From Fragilaria radians (taxonomy: Eukaryota > Bacillariophyta > Fragilariophyceae > Fragilariales > Fragilariaceae), in NCBI GenBank assembly GCA_900642245.1, contig CAAAJI010000360.1:9002-38408 (forward strand): a DNA stretch of 29,407 bases. The letters are read 5' to 3'. This document shows, one piece after another, positions 11,400 to 22,559 of this stretch. Each line of letters opens with the position of its first letter. Position 1 is the first letter of the stretch. The notes under the pieces were generated by a model, which was not told the origin of the DNA, did no database searches, and saw nothing but the letters and a program-made list of their open reading frames with translations. The translations under genes were made by a program, and so were the position numbers.

Positions 11400-12425
11400 T
11401 ATGATTTGTTTTAGATAACTTGCACTATGCGGACTTCTAAGAAGAAAAGGACGCATTTTTTGAATGAGGTTTTGAACCCACAAACCTCAGAATAGTCTAC
11501 CTTAAGATACTTTGCTCTAAGCTGCTCTAAGAGTTTATACAAATTGTAATTTATGATCTAGAAGTTACTTTTATCTTAGATCTCTTGTGAATCAATTGCA
11601 ACGTGTTTCCTTGACCACGTAGTCTCTTTAGCTTATGTGTTAGATTCAGCACTTAACATTTAGACTTTGTGATCTTAGATTCACGACTTTGATTCATCAA
11701 TTATAAATCTTGATAGATTCCTGTTTGTTACTTAGGAATCTGTAATTGTTATTCCTACCGTATTGATTTGATGGTCCTCAAAAGATATTCAATGATCCTC
11801 TTCATCAATAAGCAATATTAAGCATCACTAAATTCATATAAGACTATGTCTTAGTTGAATTTGTGGAAGATATACAAAGAATGGTTACCTAAGTGACATA
11901 TTCTAGTTTTAGATGAGTAAATACAAGAATGTTAATTCTACTATTATTTACTATGCACTAACGATAACTTTGGACGTCTCCAATATCGGTACACACACAC
12001 ATCTCTTAGCCTTAGTAACCTATTGTAGTATTGCTAGACTGTATTGCTCATATATAGTGTTAGGTATTATGTTAACAAACTTAACTCAAAGGTATGTTAT
12101 ACTTAAGGAAACGAAAAACGTTTACTTAGTCCGTTTGATCCAACAAAAAGATCCATCAACAATTATTCAACAAACAAACTAAACTTTAGGCTAATCAAAG
12201 GTTAGCTAATTGAACTAAAAGTACGGTTAAAATGGATACAAAAAAGCAGGAATAGTTCTAAGTGCAAAAGTGCACTCAAGATTCAATGAAAATGTCACTA
12301 ATCAAGATTAAAGCAGAGGAATGATTAAATCAATCACCCTCTACAACTAAAAGTATTACATATATTTGAATTACACTTCTTTCACCTATACCACATTAGG
12401 ATACTTCTACAGGCCCAATAGTGCA
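11400..12425. other. AT-rich interruption inside the copia remnant
   Basis: Very AT-rich sequence lying between the protease and reverse transcriptase remnants, where integrase would be expected. The only ORF of note (11913-12182, plus) has no recognised motif. It could be a nested insertion, such as a second element's LTR, or integrase decayed beyond recognition. Confidence 0.4.
11464..11535 (-). other. Possible tRNA-derived fragment (SINE head or tRNA pseudogene)
   Basis: On the minus strand the sequence GTGGGTTCAAAACC resembles the T-loop/B-box of a tRNA. It is preceded by an AGAGCA-containing segment at roughly the distance of the D-arm/A-box. The T stem does not pair well and no complete cloverleaf can be drawn, so it is not called a functional tRNA. 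Confidence 0.25.
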
Positions 12426-12430
12426 ACCAA

Positions 12431-12622
12431 TTGACGATTTCCGAAGAGATTGCGTCACTAAAACTGTATCATAATGCCTTAATGGATTCTAAATCTCAAC
12501 CCAAGCTTTATCGTTTGTTACAAATGTATGTACTGGACATGACTGAGGATGACACGAACAAATGCTTAAGTGTTGTGAAGAGAAAGAAATGGATAGTGAC
12601 ACGCGTCATAACTGTCTATTAG
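12431..12622 (+). pseudogene. Short ORF in the decayed copia tract
   Basis: A 63-codon ORF (TISEEIASLKLYHNALMDSK at the start, ending in TRVITVY) placed between the AT-rich interruption and the RT remnant. Its composition is protein-like and its position would fit the integrase-RT linker of the same element. I do not recognise it securely. Confidence 0.3.
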
Positions 12623-13549
12623 AATGGAATCTTATTAATAAATCACAGTTGTGGCTGAACATGTGCGCATGAAGTCCCATCAATGCTGCACCAATTATTG
12701 CATTTGCAAGGTATAACTATTTTATGGACAAGATGCCCTTTGCCATGTGGTAAAATATTTCAAGTCTAAATGTAGATACAGTAAGCATACAATACGTTTC
12801 CGCAAGGCCAACAAGCATTAAGTACAAATTTGTGCTTAATTCAGGGGAGAGTATTCCTCATGGGTGTCAGAAAGTTTAATGTCATATAGTATTTTACGTC
12901 AAATAGGACCTAAGACACAGGCAAGATGATTACAAGAGGCAATTGGTCAGTTAATGAGAAGGAAGATTCAGGGCTTGTTTGCATGGAGGCCGTAAGAATT
13001 GGTTTTCTTAGGGGAATTATATGGATCTTCCTGTTGTGCATATGATATTGGAAACTCCTTTTTGTATAATAAGACTAAAGCAAAGGTTTACATAAAAGCT
13101 TGTCGAAAGTTTGACGTGGGCTTATCTGGGAAGAATCTAATCACTAAAAAGTTGATGTATGAATTAAAGACTTTTGCCGTAAGATTGGATGGTATTCTTA
13201 TCTAGAGCAAAGGAGCCCATAGAAGTTATAAAGTCCTTAGAGAAAATATACTTATTGATGAATATAGGTTTTCCTGGATACTGCTTGGGTGGAAATGTGG
13301 AATTCTTTTTAGGATTGTGGAATTAGGATTAAATCGCAGCGTCGTTCTGGTAAAGAATTGAAACCAAACACCAGTGAGTGAAGGGTGTAATCCTGAGTAA
13401 ATGACACACCCTCATGTAATGATGAAGATTCAGCTAAGTATTGGTCAATAATTGAATGTTGTATCTGGATTTTTTAGGAAGATTTGATACTGCTTCTGAC
13501 AAATCTTCCATGAGCAGGTTCAGCATATCAAACGTTTTTCAGCTCCATG

Positions 13550-13960
13550 AGCACGAAAGTCAGTTCGATTCAAAATGGGGCTCAAAACAAGCTAGTTAAG
13601 GAATGTCATACGTTCAATTAGTTCAAAAGACAATCGATTCAGAAAGTCAAATTTATCAATTATCTAGTAACGTTCGAGAATGAAATCATCAGTCTTGTCA
13701 TTTTCACGTTACGTTAATCCTAAATTCACTTCAAAATCATCTCGTTTGAGAAATTCAAAAGTAAATCACTTCAAAACAAATTCAATCCAGAAAGTCAAAA
13801 GCTCAATCAGTTTCACGCACATTTGATTCAGAAAGTCAAAGTTCTATCAGTTTTCCAATTAAGTTTGAGAATGAAAGTCAGCAGTCATTTCAAATTTACA
13901 GTAAGCATGTTCAACTTCAGTTGTTTTTGAAGTTCATTCAAGAAAGTCAAGAATTGATAT
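13550..13960 (+). repeat. Degenerate minisatellite-like repeats of an AGAAAGTCAA core
   Basis: Copies of a core close to GATTCAGAAAGTCAAA recur at about 13635, 13785, 13824, 13871 and 13937. They are separated by related TCAATT/CAGTTTC-type words. Spacing is irregular, so the array is old or rearranged. It lies between the two RNase H-region fragments of the dead copia element and has pushed them apart. Confidence 0.55.
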
Positions 13961-14240
13961 GTCAGTGGTTTTAAATGCCTTGGTTCCCTAAAGTGTTTTG
14001 GAAAAGAAGAATAATACAATTGCCTATCGTCAAGTACGTGAAGCCATTGCCGCTAAGGTGATGAGCCTTGCACGTTCCAGGAGCGAAGAAAATGGCATTC
14101 AAACAAAGCACTTATGTAATGAAAACTTTTACTATTCATTAAAGAAATGTTTTTTTTTATGCACCATAAAGCCAAAAGTAAAATTTTGTCAAGACAATTT
14201 AGGATATTTAGGAATCGCAAGTGTAAATTAAAAAACATTT

Positions 14241-15938
14241 TAGGAGTTTAATGTATATATATCACAAAAGGAAGGAAGAGGTTTCTGTTGTCATAAGTGT
14301 CTGATGTTTGTTCAGATATTTGGGGAGAAGAAAGGCATATTGTTATGTGGAATCAAGGGTTCAAGGTGTCTTGGGTTTGAGTTCTACTTTATGCTCATTT
14401 TGCTTCTTTTACCATAATAAAGACTTAATTGTTAACTTGTTTTCTAGAAAGTGTTACCATGATGTCAACCTTGCATTTTTAATAGAAGCCATAATTAGCT
14501 ATATCTACATGTTATCATCCTACTACTAAACATGCGTTTTGGCCGTTGCTACCCCTTAACCCTTGTGCGTTTTATTATTACAGTAATACTCGAGAAAGTG
14601 ATCGAGTACGAGTAAAGGGTGAACAGGGTGAGCGACAAAAATCAATAGGGATACAGCTAATTCAAACGGCCATCCAGAATTCTAAACTAGAATGTTGTCA
14701 AGACTTTCAGTCGTAAACTGTAGAATATTTAACGCAATTGTCATTCAAATGCTACTGAAATTTGGATATATCGAATTGCAATATTAATCTGCAACTTAAC
14801 GAAATTCCTTCAAAACAATGAAAAAATAAATAACACTATTCCTTTCAGTTGAGGAAAAAGATCTTTTGTGCTTCTTAATCTTGAGTCTAATGATAACTGG
14901 TTTAAAGGCATTACTCATATGGATCACTTATATTGTTGTATGTTTGGGATGATTCTTATTATATTAATCCTTCATTTGTCTTATTTTTTAAACTGTCAAA
15001 CAAGTAAAGAATACATTTTATAAAGTTAACAAAACAACGATATTGACTTTGTACCAACAGCTTTATTTTGAGTTTTTCACCAACAATCCTTTACGTTCCA
15101 ATAACTTCTACAACAATAGCGCAAGAAAAAGCTAAAATATGTCTTTAAACCATAGTTTTAATTGAAAAAATGAAATTACTACCTTTACACCTTCCTAATG
15201 GCAATGTTGAAATCAATGGTATAATTTACTTTAAGTTCTGTGATGTTGAATGCAACTGTAGATACCACTGACATGTTAGATCAAGTAGTAAATATTTTCA
15301 CAAATAACAAACATAAACATCTTTGTCATACTGGAAATGTAATAATTCAAAGATACCTTCTATTTTTGAAAAATAGTTAACTCTGCGGAGCAAAGCAAGC
15401 ACCAACTACTAGTTCAATATAAAAAAGAAACCTTTGTGTAGTTGAGATTAGTCAATCAAAGGAGTATTCAGAGACGCGTATGTTATATCTGGTAAAAATC
15501 TATCAGTTAACAAGACCAAAAATTGTGTTTATGGAGTTTACTCTACTATCGGTAACCTAACGTAGGAAGTGACATTTGAAGTCTAAGCAACTATTTCGCA
15601 GTTAATGATAAGCTACATGAGATATCTTCATAGAGGTTGTAAACTACAAAACACTGAAAGCTAGGCACAAGGACTACAACATGAAAATGCTGTTCTTTAC
15701 AATAAACTACGTGTGATAGGATATGTGCATCATGCTAAGACATGTGAAAGTGACAATACTGACGGGAACAAGTTATCCTGGCTGCCAGCTAGATTGAGAT
15801 ATGACTATTTCAGTATAACTTGATATACTGGATGGAAGAGATTCAGTTACGAAATTCTATATCCTAAAAAACTCAATGTACGGAGGTAAAATGCTATCTT
15901 CTATACAGTTTAATAACAAATTCTCTCAACGTAGGAAT
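14241..15938. other. Gene-free AT-rich region
   Basis: About 1.7 kb downstream of both the copia remnant (plus) and the light-harvesting gene (minus). Its right end must hold the 3' untranslated region of that gene. A short ORF at 14308-14529 has no recognised motif. Confidence 0.45.
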
Positions 15939-16091
15939 TTAATGAAGGTGTCCGATGATTGGGAGTTCTGGGTCGTATCCAAGAGGAATGATGAGTTCGT
16001 GAACCATCAATCCAAGAATTCCCATTTGGGCGGCACGTCCGTTGTTGAGCTCGATGGCACGCTTGGAGAGCTTCTCTTCCTCGGTGAAGGT

Positions 16092-16134
<43 letters not shown>

Positions 16135-16571
16135 AATTCGTTTCCAGTTCCTGGAACATCCTTCATGAAGGCGCATTCAAGGACTCCAATGAAGGCAATG
16201 ATTTGCACAAGTCCGGCAGTAGGGATGGCATCAGGTCCGAAGATGGCGGCAACTCCGTTAGGGTAGGAGTCGAAGGAGTGACCGGCGTAGTCGATGTTTC
16301 CAGGAAGGTGAATTCCGGCACGGGTCACGACCTGTCCGAGGAAAGCAAGCTGGCAGATACGTCCGTGCTTGATTTCAACATATCGGAGGCGATCGAATCG
16401 GGACTCGTCCTCACCACTGAGCTGTCCGAAGGGATCGAAGAATCCAAGAGGAGGCTGGGCACCAAGTTCCTCCTCAAATGCCATGTTGGTGGCAACAGAG
16501 GTCTTGGTTTGGGCAGCTGGTGCGAAGGCAGCAGCAGATGCAAGGAGAGATGCGAGGATTGCGGACTTCAT
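15939..16571 (-). CDS. Fucoxanthin-chlorophyll a/c-binding protein (Lhcf-type light-harvesting protein)
   Basis: A 210-residue thylakoid membrane antenna protein that binds chlorophyll a, chlorophyll c and fucoxanthin. Residues 1-12 are a signal peptide, leading into AAAFAP (13-18), the ASAFAP-type site for plastid import through four membranes. The mature protein starts at about residue 30 (MAFEEELG). Three LHC helices are visible. Helix 1 contains the chlorophyll-binding EIKHGR (66-71), helix 2 is GLVQIIAFIGVLECAF (120-135), and helix 3 contains ELNNGR (174-179), the partner of helix 1 in the LHC cross. Length and the lack of extra domains match the main Lhcf family. The start is the ATG at 16571. 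An in-frame upstream ATG at 16661 would put 30 residues before the signal peptide and is unlikely. A CATTTCAG just upstream suggests an intron in the 5' leader. Codons are highly optimised. Confidence 0.94.
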
Positions 16572-16700
16572 TGTTTCCTGAAATGTGAGCATATAATATT
16601 GGATTTTGTTTGCTATACCAATTGTTTTGTGTAGAATTGATGTTGATGTTGCAGAAACCATGGATACAAGATACTTGCATCAGTGCCATTCATGCCTGTA
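16572..16700 (-). promoter_or_regulatory. Leader of the light-harvesting gene with a possible 5' UTR intron
   Basis: On the minus strand an acceptor-like CACATTTCAG lies a few bases before the start codon. Donor-like GGTATAGC and GCAAGTATCT occur within 100 bases upstream. A short leader intron is possible, but splice sites alone cannot prove it. Confidence 0.3.
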
Positions 16701-19156
16701 CCTGAAAAGAATTCTCATGTAGAAACAATAGTGAATTAATCAGATGTTTTTTGTGACGACGTTTCGATTTTTTTATCTTTCGGAAAAGGTTGTCTTAAGT
16801 GATCCTGAAAGGGTTAGTTGCTTCTCTCGCCATGGAAAATGTTTCTTATTCAAGCGATGATTACAACAAATGCCAAGATTATGATGATTACATCAAATGT
16901 TAAGATTATAGCTGTTTAGGAGAAGGGATTGCATACTCGACATTGTTTCCCATTATACGTTACACTCATATACATTTTTAGCTTGTAATATTGACAATTA
17001 GGGAAAGGCTGTATAAATTGATTTAATTTTCATAGTCTTTATCACTTTTTTGGAAAACAATACTTTCCGAATTGATCAAAAATTTAGCCAGACAAAAATC
17101 ATCGAAATATTATTGCGATAATTCATTTGGAATATGAAAATTCAAGCGTTGCTGTTCGTTCACAGAGAGTATTCAAGAATACATCCCATCATGATAAGCA
17201 TTACAATTGTCCAATTTCTTAACGAATTACAACTACTAAGAAAGAGATGTTAGCATCTGATCAAACCTGCAAAAGATGAAAATGACAGGCCAGAATATCC
17301 AAACTTAGTATTCAGACTATTAAGCTATAGATCCATGGACTAATCCTTTTTGACATTGGATAATTCATTAGTAAGAAAAGCTGAGACATTAGCAAACGAC
17401 ATAGCTAATTTGAATTTTAAAGACGTAACTGTCTTTTTTCTCATGCAGGCGATCCATCTGATTTTTAAGACTAAAAACATCTCTACTCCAGTTCCGCAAG
17501 CAAATAGCTTTACATAATTACGATAATGTCACTCTCGTAATGTTGTGATGAAGAATGAAATCGGAAACATTGTTAAATTGGGGAGTCATCTGTAATGATC
17601 ACAGAATGCATCCCTAAAGTCTGTGTCACGATTTTGACTGCCAAGGTTGTACTCGAAAATCAAAATACCTTCAAAGCTGACTGGACTTGAGCGGAATGAA
17701 GACAACAGAATCGAAAGATTAGGTAGTAATCAAGAAAGGAAAGATAGGATGTGATAATTCCAATCATTCGTAAAGCAGACCTAATGTATATGTGTCAAAG
17801 CCTTCTGTTCTGTATACTTGTTGAGCGATTGGAATTGATTTTTAAGAATATCAATGTTTCCCACGTACTTGGTAACATTCAATTTCGAAGCGCTGTCACG
17901 TTTAATGCTACCTGACTGAAAAAATCTCAACAACATTACTTCTAACAGGGATCTTCTTTAAGTCAATGAATGTAATTGAGAATTGGATCCTCTTCTATCC
18001 AGCTTGGAGAGCAACAGAGCCATTAGCTAATGGTCTATAGTTTCCTTCATCTACACTTTCAACCAATAAAGTCACATGATCCTTGCCGTCCTTCTGTAAT
18101 CAAGAAAGGCTGAGTTTCTCAGAGCTTGTAAGAGACGGATAATCTGAATCAATGGCTTTAACGGGCATTAGTCATTACAAGTTCAAGCGTTTGCTTGTAG
18201 ATTGTACTTCTGATGGCTCACATCTCGTAAACACCATAATTGTCACACTTTACTTCACCTCAAGTTTGAATTCAGCACCGCTATCAATGACTTGCCATGT
18301 CATGGCTTCACTAAGGGCCTAAACAGTTTTGGTCTTTTCTACATATATATATACATCAGTGATACCAAGATAGTACTCTTTGACTCCGTGATGAATGATT
18401 GTAGATGTTATTGTTGAAACGGACAATGTATCATCCCACGTTCTCATAATCAATGGGATTGCAATATTCCATTTCTCCTAATTCCCTAACTGTTGCCAAT
18501 TTGCCTAAACTTTAACGCATTGGTAATCTGTACTATAATGTCATGTTTTCTTGACCATGAAAGTAATGCCAATCCTAATTCTGATTGGGTGTCACCCTTA
18601 ACTTTTTGCATTCCTTCCGGACTTCGTTGATTGATACAACTCCCATCTAATCACCAGATGCATCTGTTTTATGGTAAAATGGCGTACTTAATCCTGGATA
18701 TGATAAGCTTATGATGTGACTTTGTGATTTATATGTTTAATTGGTGCTCTAAAAGATATTCAAACCTGATTTTACTAAATGCATTAAATGGTGTGGCTCC
18801 ATTCGTGTGCATGGAGTCTTTGAATCTGGAATAGTTTCCGGATTTTCTGTCCGGTTTGCATATTTTGTCTGTCAATTTATACTTCATTTGTTCTGTGCGA
18901 TATCCACTCTTAGGTCCGCAGGTAAGTGGCTACCCAATGCAGTTTCCGATTTCATTGGATAGCCGGTATAGCATTTGTATGTTAGTATGGCGATTGCAAA
19001 TGAATAAGTACTTATACGTTGAGCTTCCTTCTTGGAAAATCTAAATGGCCATATTCCTCCAGCGTGTGAAAGTAATTTGATAGGATAGTAGTCCATGATT
19101 TAATCCAGAAAAGTAATAAAGGTCACTGAAACAAAACCATTCGAATCAAGAAACTA
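16701..19156. other. Gene-free region of about 2.5 kb
   Basis: AT-rich DNA with short ORFs only. It includes the promoter of the light-harvesting gene at its left end. Some six-frame readings between 17900 and 18900 look like decayed coding sequence with many stops. I cannot assign them to a family. Confidence 0.4.
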
Positions 19157-19745
19157 TTGCCACTAAAAGTCGTGTGTGATATTCTCAACAAAAGAAATAA
19201 CTATGTCATCCTCTGTGATTTTAACGAAATGTGGAAACTTGTAACCGAATACATGAATTGCATTACAGTATTTGGAACGCCCTGTGGCAAATACATGAAG
19301 ACTTCCGCGATACGTTTATCGAAGGAAAGTGTATATTTTGAATACTGCTTTCCAAACTTAGCTCAAGAAGATCAAACTCTAATTTTGTGCGTATGTGGAG
19401 GAACTCATTATCTCAAGGATACCTGCCAAAAAGTGCCATATAATTGAATTCTATTCGATCAAAGTGTAATTTTGTTCGTATGTGGAGGAACTCATTATCT
19501 TTAGGATACCAGCCAAAAAGTGTCATTTGATTCAATTCTATTCGATTTCCTCCGGACAAAGGATGGCATGCGATCATCACAAGCCACAAATTTGTTGATA
19601 AGTGTCACACATAATTTGCATCCAACAGACAAGATTCTCGAGCCTGAAGTTAGTGCCGTTGACAATTGGGCCAAATTCAAAGCGTTAGATTCCTTGAGCA
19701 CGACAATTCCATGCTTGATTCCTTTTCAATGCAGAAATCAGGAAT
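19157..19745 (+). pseudogene. Decayed ORFs with a zinc-knuckle-like Cys/His motif, probable retroelement gag remnant
   Basis: The ORF 19157-19447 (96 codons) ends with CVCGGTHYLKDTC, which resembles the retroviral-type zinc knuckle (C-C-H-C) of gag proteins but with irregular spacing at the first cysteine pair. An overlapping-phase ORF (19520-19747) carries on after the tandem duplication described separately. No other motif supports the assignment, so it remains tentative. Confidence 0.3.
19370..19543 (+). repeat. Tandem duplication, unit about 87 bp
   Basis: Two copies begin at about 19370 and 19457. They share GATCAAA followed by TGTAATTTTGT/CTAATTTTGT, CGTATGTGGAGGAACTCATT and a CCAAAAAGTG block. 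The unit length is a multiple of three and covers the zinc-knuckle-like motif. The second copy has a stop codon and point differences. Confidence 0.75.
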
Positions 19746-20592
19746 AACAGTTCAAGAATTAATGTACAACCAATTACTATGATTACATTGAAATGCATCT
19801 TGTGCTACTCTAACTTCCAACTAGAATCATAGACAAGCTTCAACATGAATGCTGTATGAATATTGTTTCATGACACAAACTCTCAGTATAATGCATGGAC
19901 ATGCCTTCCAGAGATATGGCATTTCCCTTGTTGTTAATTTGAAGCCATGACTTTCTGGTAAATCCTCACCTTCACATTCTTGGTAGGTCTCCTTGGCTAA
20001 CTCTAATTAGTGTTTCTTGGCTTCCCTACAATTTGGATCCATTCCCCCAATATCAGCATCTCTTGTTACGTATCATTTGTAAGCAATTCAAAGCATGTAT
20101 CATGAACGGATCAGCCTTCCTTATGAATCTTTAATCTTTTCGGCTATGTTTCGTTCTTCAAGTGTCAATACCTAAACGAATGTATTTTCCGTTCGTACAA
20201 CCCATTTTCAGCTTTATTCCATGTCTACCCAGTTGGAGGTGAGATATCCTCAATCATTTTCTTCAACCATTTCCAAGCCAATTTAGTATCCCTAATGGCA
20301 GAGATCTTTATACTTTCATTGAAATGTATTTCTTACTCCAGTTTCCGTCTTTGACAAAACACAAGTCTGTAGGTGGGTCATATGCCTTGGATATCAATAG
20401 CTTTCCTAAAATCCTGTTCTTGATTTTAGACAGTAATTTCCTTCTCTCAATTTTTAGTGTTCATTTATTTTCTAAGCGCTGTCTGCGCTTCGGTACTTTT
20501 CCAAAAATAAAAAATCAGCTATATTTCTCCTTTCATACTCAAAACATGCAAAACAACTACTTTTTGTCATCAACAATCATCTTGGTCGGTCC
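19746..20592. other. Intergenic region upstream of the pseudouridine synthase
   Basis: Holds the promoter of the downstream gene. The minus-strand reading between 19900 and 20430 gives stretches of protein-like sequence broken by stops, probably an unidentified decayed element. The plus-strand ORF 20324-20596 has no recognised motif. Confidence 0.35.
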
Positions 20593-21705
20593 ATGATCAG
20601 TTCTCGAATTCAAGCCAACCAGAACGGAATAAATCGCTTACTGCATCCCTCGACAACAAAGTTTTTTGCTCGGAGCAAAAGAATGGCTTCAGAATTATGT
20701 GGTGTTTATAACTCACACGTTGAAGGCGATAAGGTATACTTGACCATGCCAATGACTAACATCTCCGTCCCTAATATTCAAGTGAAAGAGCCAAATGATA
20801 ACGATATGATACCAGAATCAGTCTTAAACTACGAGCGGCAATTGCGAAAGGCCCAAGCTGCCAAAAAAGCAAATACTCAAGTGACCAAAGAAGAACATCT
20901 TCACGTGGTATACGAGGATGATGTTTTAGTTGTCGTCAATAAACCATCTGGCATACTTTGTGTTCCCGGAATTAATGCACACTCCTCACTTCTGACTATA
21001 GTTCAGCAAACATATGCTCCAACTGTACAACAGATCGATCGACTGGTAGTACATCGTCTTGATATGGATACATCGGGTTTGGTTGTCTTTGGCCGGAATG
21101 TTGACATTGTAAAGAAACTTCATCAGATATTTCGTAATCGCGATGTCGAGAAGAGTTATGAAGCTCTTGTCTGTGGCCATATTCAGGAAAATTTTGGACG
21201 GATCGATTTACCCCTACAACGAGATCATGATCGTCCACCCTTTATGAGAGTAGCGACGCCTCGTTCTGAATTGGCAGCAAGTCAAGTCGTACAAGACTTA
21301 CAATCTCATGGGTGGAAGAAAATTATGCAACGGCGTCCAAAGTCGAGTCAGACAGAATTTGAGGTGTTGTCTCGAGAATACATGGGTGAGACAAATCTTC
21401 CGGTGACACGACTTAAACTGATACCCATCACAGGACGGACACATCAATTGCGAGTACACTGTGCAGCCTTGGGACATCCCATTGTTGGTGATCCAACGTA
21501 TGGAGTATACGGAGAAGCATCGGCCAATGGCGGCATTGAAGAATTCTATATGGATGCATTATCACCCAACAGAGCATCACTCGATTTACAAAAACAAATT
21601 GATGCCCTCCATATTGAAGCGATGTGCCTCCACGCAAGGAAGCTAATTATTCAACACCCGATTTCTGGTAATCTCATGACATGGGAAGTACCACCGTCAT
21701 TTTGA
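20593..21705 (+). CDS. RluA-family RNA pseudouridine synthase
   Basis: A 370-residue single-exon enzyme that isomerises uridine to pseudouridine in RNA; the target (rRNA or tRNA) cannot be told from sequence. The catalytic domain starts near residue 100. VVYEDDVLVVVNKPSG (105-120) is the first conserved block. VHRLDMDTSGLVVF (153-166) holds the catalytic aspartate at 157. A third block is PITGRTHQLRVHCAALGHPI, followed by VGDPTYG. There is no S4 domain in front. The first 30 residues contain several Arg/Lys and no acidic residue, which could be an organelle (mitochondrial) targeting sequence. Met31 is an alternative start for a non-targeted form. The long insert between the second and third blocks (about 205-270) is basic. 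The gene is the last intact one before the protease pair. Confidence 0.92.
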   Translation: MISSRIQANQNGINRLLHPSTTKFFARSKRMASELCGVYNSHVEGDKVYLTMPMTNISVPNIQVKEPNDNDMIPESVLNYERQLRKAQAAKKANTQVTKEEHLHVVYEDDVLVVVNKPSGILCVPGINAHSSLLTIVQQTYAPTVQQIDRLVVHRLDMDTSGLVVFGRNVDIVKKLHQIFRNRDVEKSYEALVCGHIQENFGRIDLPLQRDHDRPPFMRVATPRSELAASQVVQDLQSHGWKKIMQRRPKSSQTEFEVLSREYMGETNLPVTRLKLIPITGRTHQLRVHCAALGHPIVGDPTYGVYGEASANGGIEEFYMDALSPNRASLDLQKQIDALHIEAMCLHARKLIIQHPISGNLMTWEVPPSF

Positions 21706-22559
21706 TGAATGGAATGTCAACTAGACCAAAGAGCAACGGCAAGCGGTAAAGCAACACTTCTTGTTAAGGAGTACACGGACTTGATTGCTCAGACCAATTC
21801 ATTATTTGAGAGTTCCTTTACTAATGGGTATTCTTCTTGTTCTTGCACGACACTAGGGAAAAGACAATAGGTTAATTGTTGTCACAACAAAAATGTTACG
21901 TCTTGCTTTTGCACAAAAAGGGCGATGGAACAAACGTTTTTTGTCTTTAAATCTCGTGCACTAAATGAACATGACGTTTCTAGTAACAGCTCAGAAACAA
22001 TATTCTTGTGCTTAAACAGATATTTAGGATGTTGAATGATCAGTATTCTTAGTTGATTGAAACTATTCAGGTTGTCTTGAATATGTTTGAAGACAAGGAG
22101 ATGGCATATGATGTTATGGTGTCCAATGTATGACATGTTTAAACTACTGAAGTTACCTTCCGATTTTCCTAATGCCAAAATAATAAGGAGTTACTATTTT
22201 ATAGAGCCCAATTCTGCAATGACTTTGTTGGTATTCTTTCCAATTTTGATGCAAAGCTGCTGCACCGTGCATCGAAAACAAACATATTCTTGATTTATTT
22301 ATAAATCCATTAGTTTTTGGGACTTTTCCATGCCATCTCTGCCTGATGTTAATTTAGTACTCTTGTTCCTCAACTGGATGGTGTGTATTGTAACACACCC
22401 TCTCCAATCTGTATTTCGGTTTTCAACTATAAGTTTTACTTCTTTGTTGTTGCAATTTTCAATAAATCATCCTTAATAGAATCTCCTCATGTTTGTTGGA
22501 CTGCTCATTTTCATTTATTTTGGATTGAATAATAATTGCTTCTTTGAGTCATAACTTGC
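21706..22559. other. Intergenic, no gene seen
   Basis: Contains the 3' untranslated region of the pseudouridine synthase. Short ORFs on both strands (for example 21882-22178 minus) have no recognised motif. The right part may already belong to the decayed copia fragment. Confidence 0.4.

Larger units (their letters stand above)
10870..14240 (+). pseudogene. Broken Ty1/copia retrotransposon (diatom CoDi-like) pol remnants
   Basis: Pieces of a copia polyprotein occur in the expected order on the plus strand, each broken by stops and frame changes. At about 11128-11345 is an aspartic protease: the active site reads LDDGADT, followed by VLGKGWEVLS and, in a shifted frame, HSLLSEFQLREF. At 12999-13205 is reverse transcriptase: AYDIGNSFLYNKTKAKVYI, then a degenerate form of the YGLK motif (YELKT), continuing in another frame to about 13320 (YCLGGNVEFF). 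At 13416-13530 is the region before RNase H (LGRF type), and at 13998-14090 is the RNase H end (NTIAYRQVREAIAAKVM). The integrase is not recognisable: about 1 kb of AT-rich DNA (11400-12420) separates protease and RT. No intact frame remains, so this is an old, inactive copy. Element ends were not found. Confidence 0.75.

Noticed and set aside
11464..11535. A functional tRNA gene
   Set aside because: Only the T-loop-like box is convincing. The acceptor and T stems do not pair.
15876..16634. A 252-codon plus-strand ORF opposite the light-harvesting gene
   Set aside because: It is the antisense reading of a strongly codon-biased gene, where long chance ORFs are common. Its sequence has no recognisable domain and the sense strand is unmistakable.
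19501..19747. Two opposing ORFs read as separate genes
   Set aside because: They overlap the 87-bp duplication and are short; one is an antisense shadow and the other a fragment of decayed sequence.
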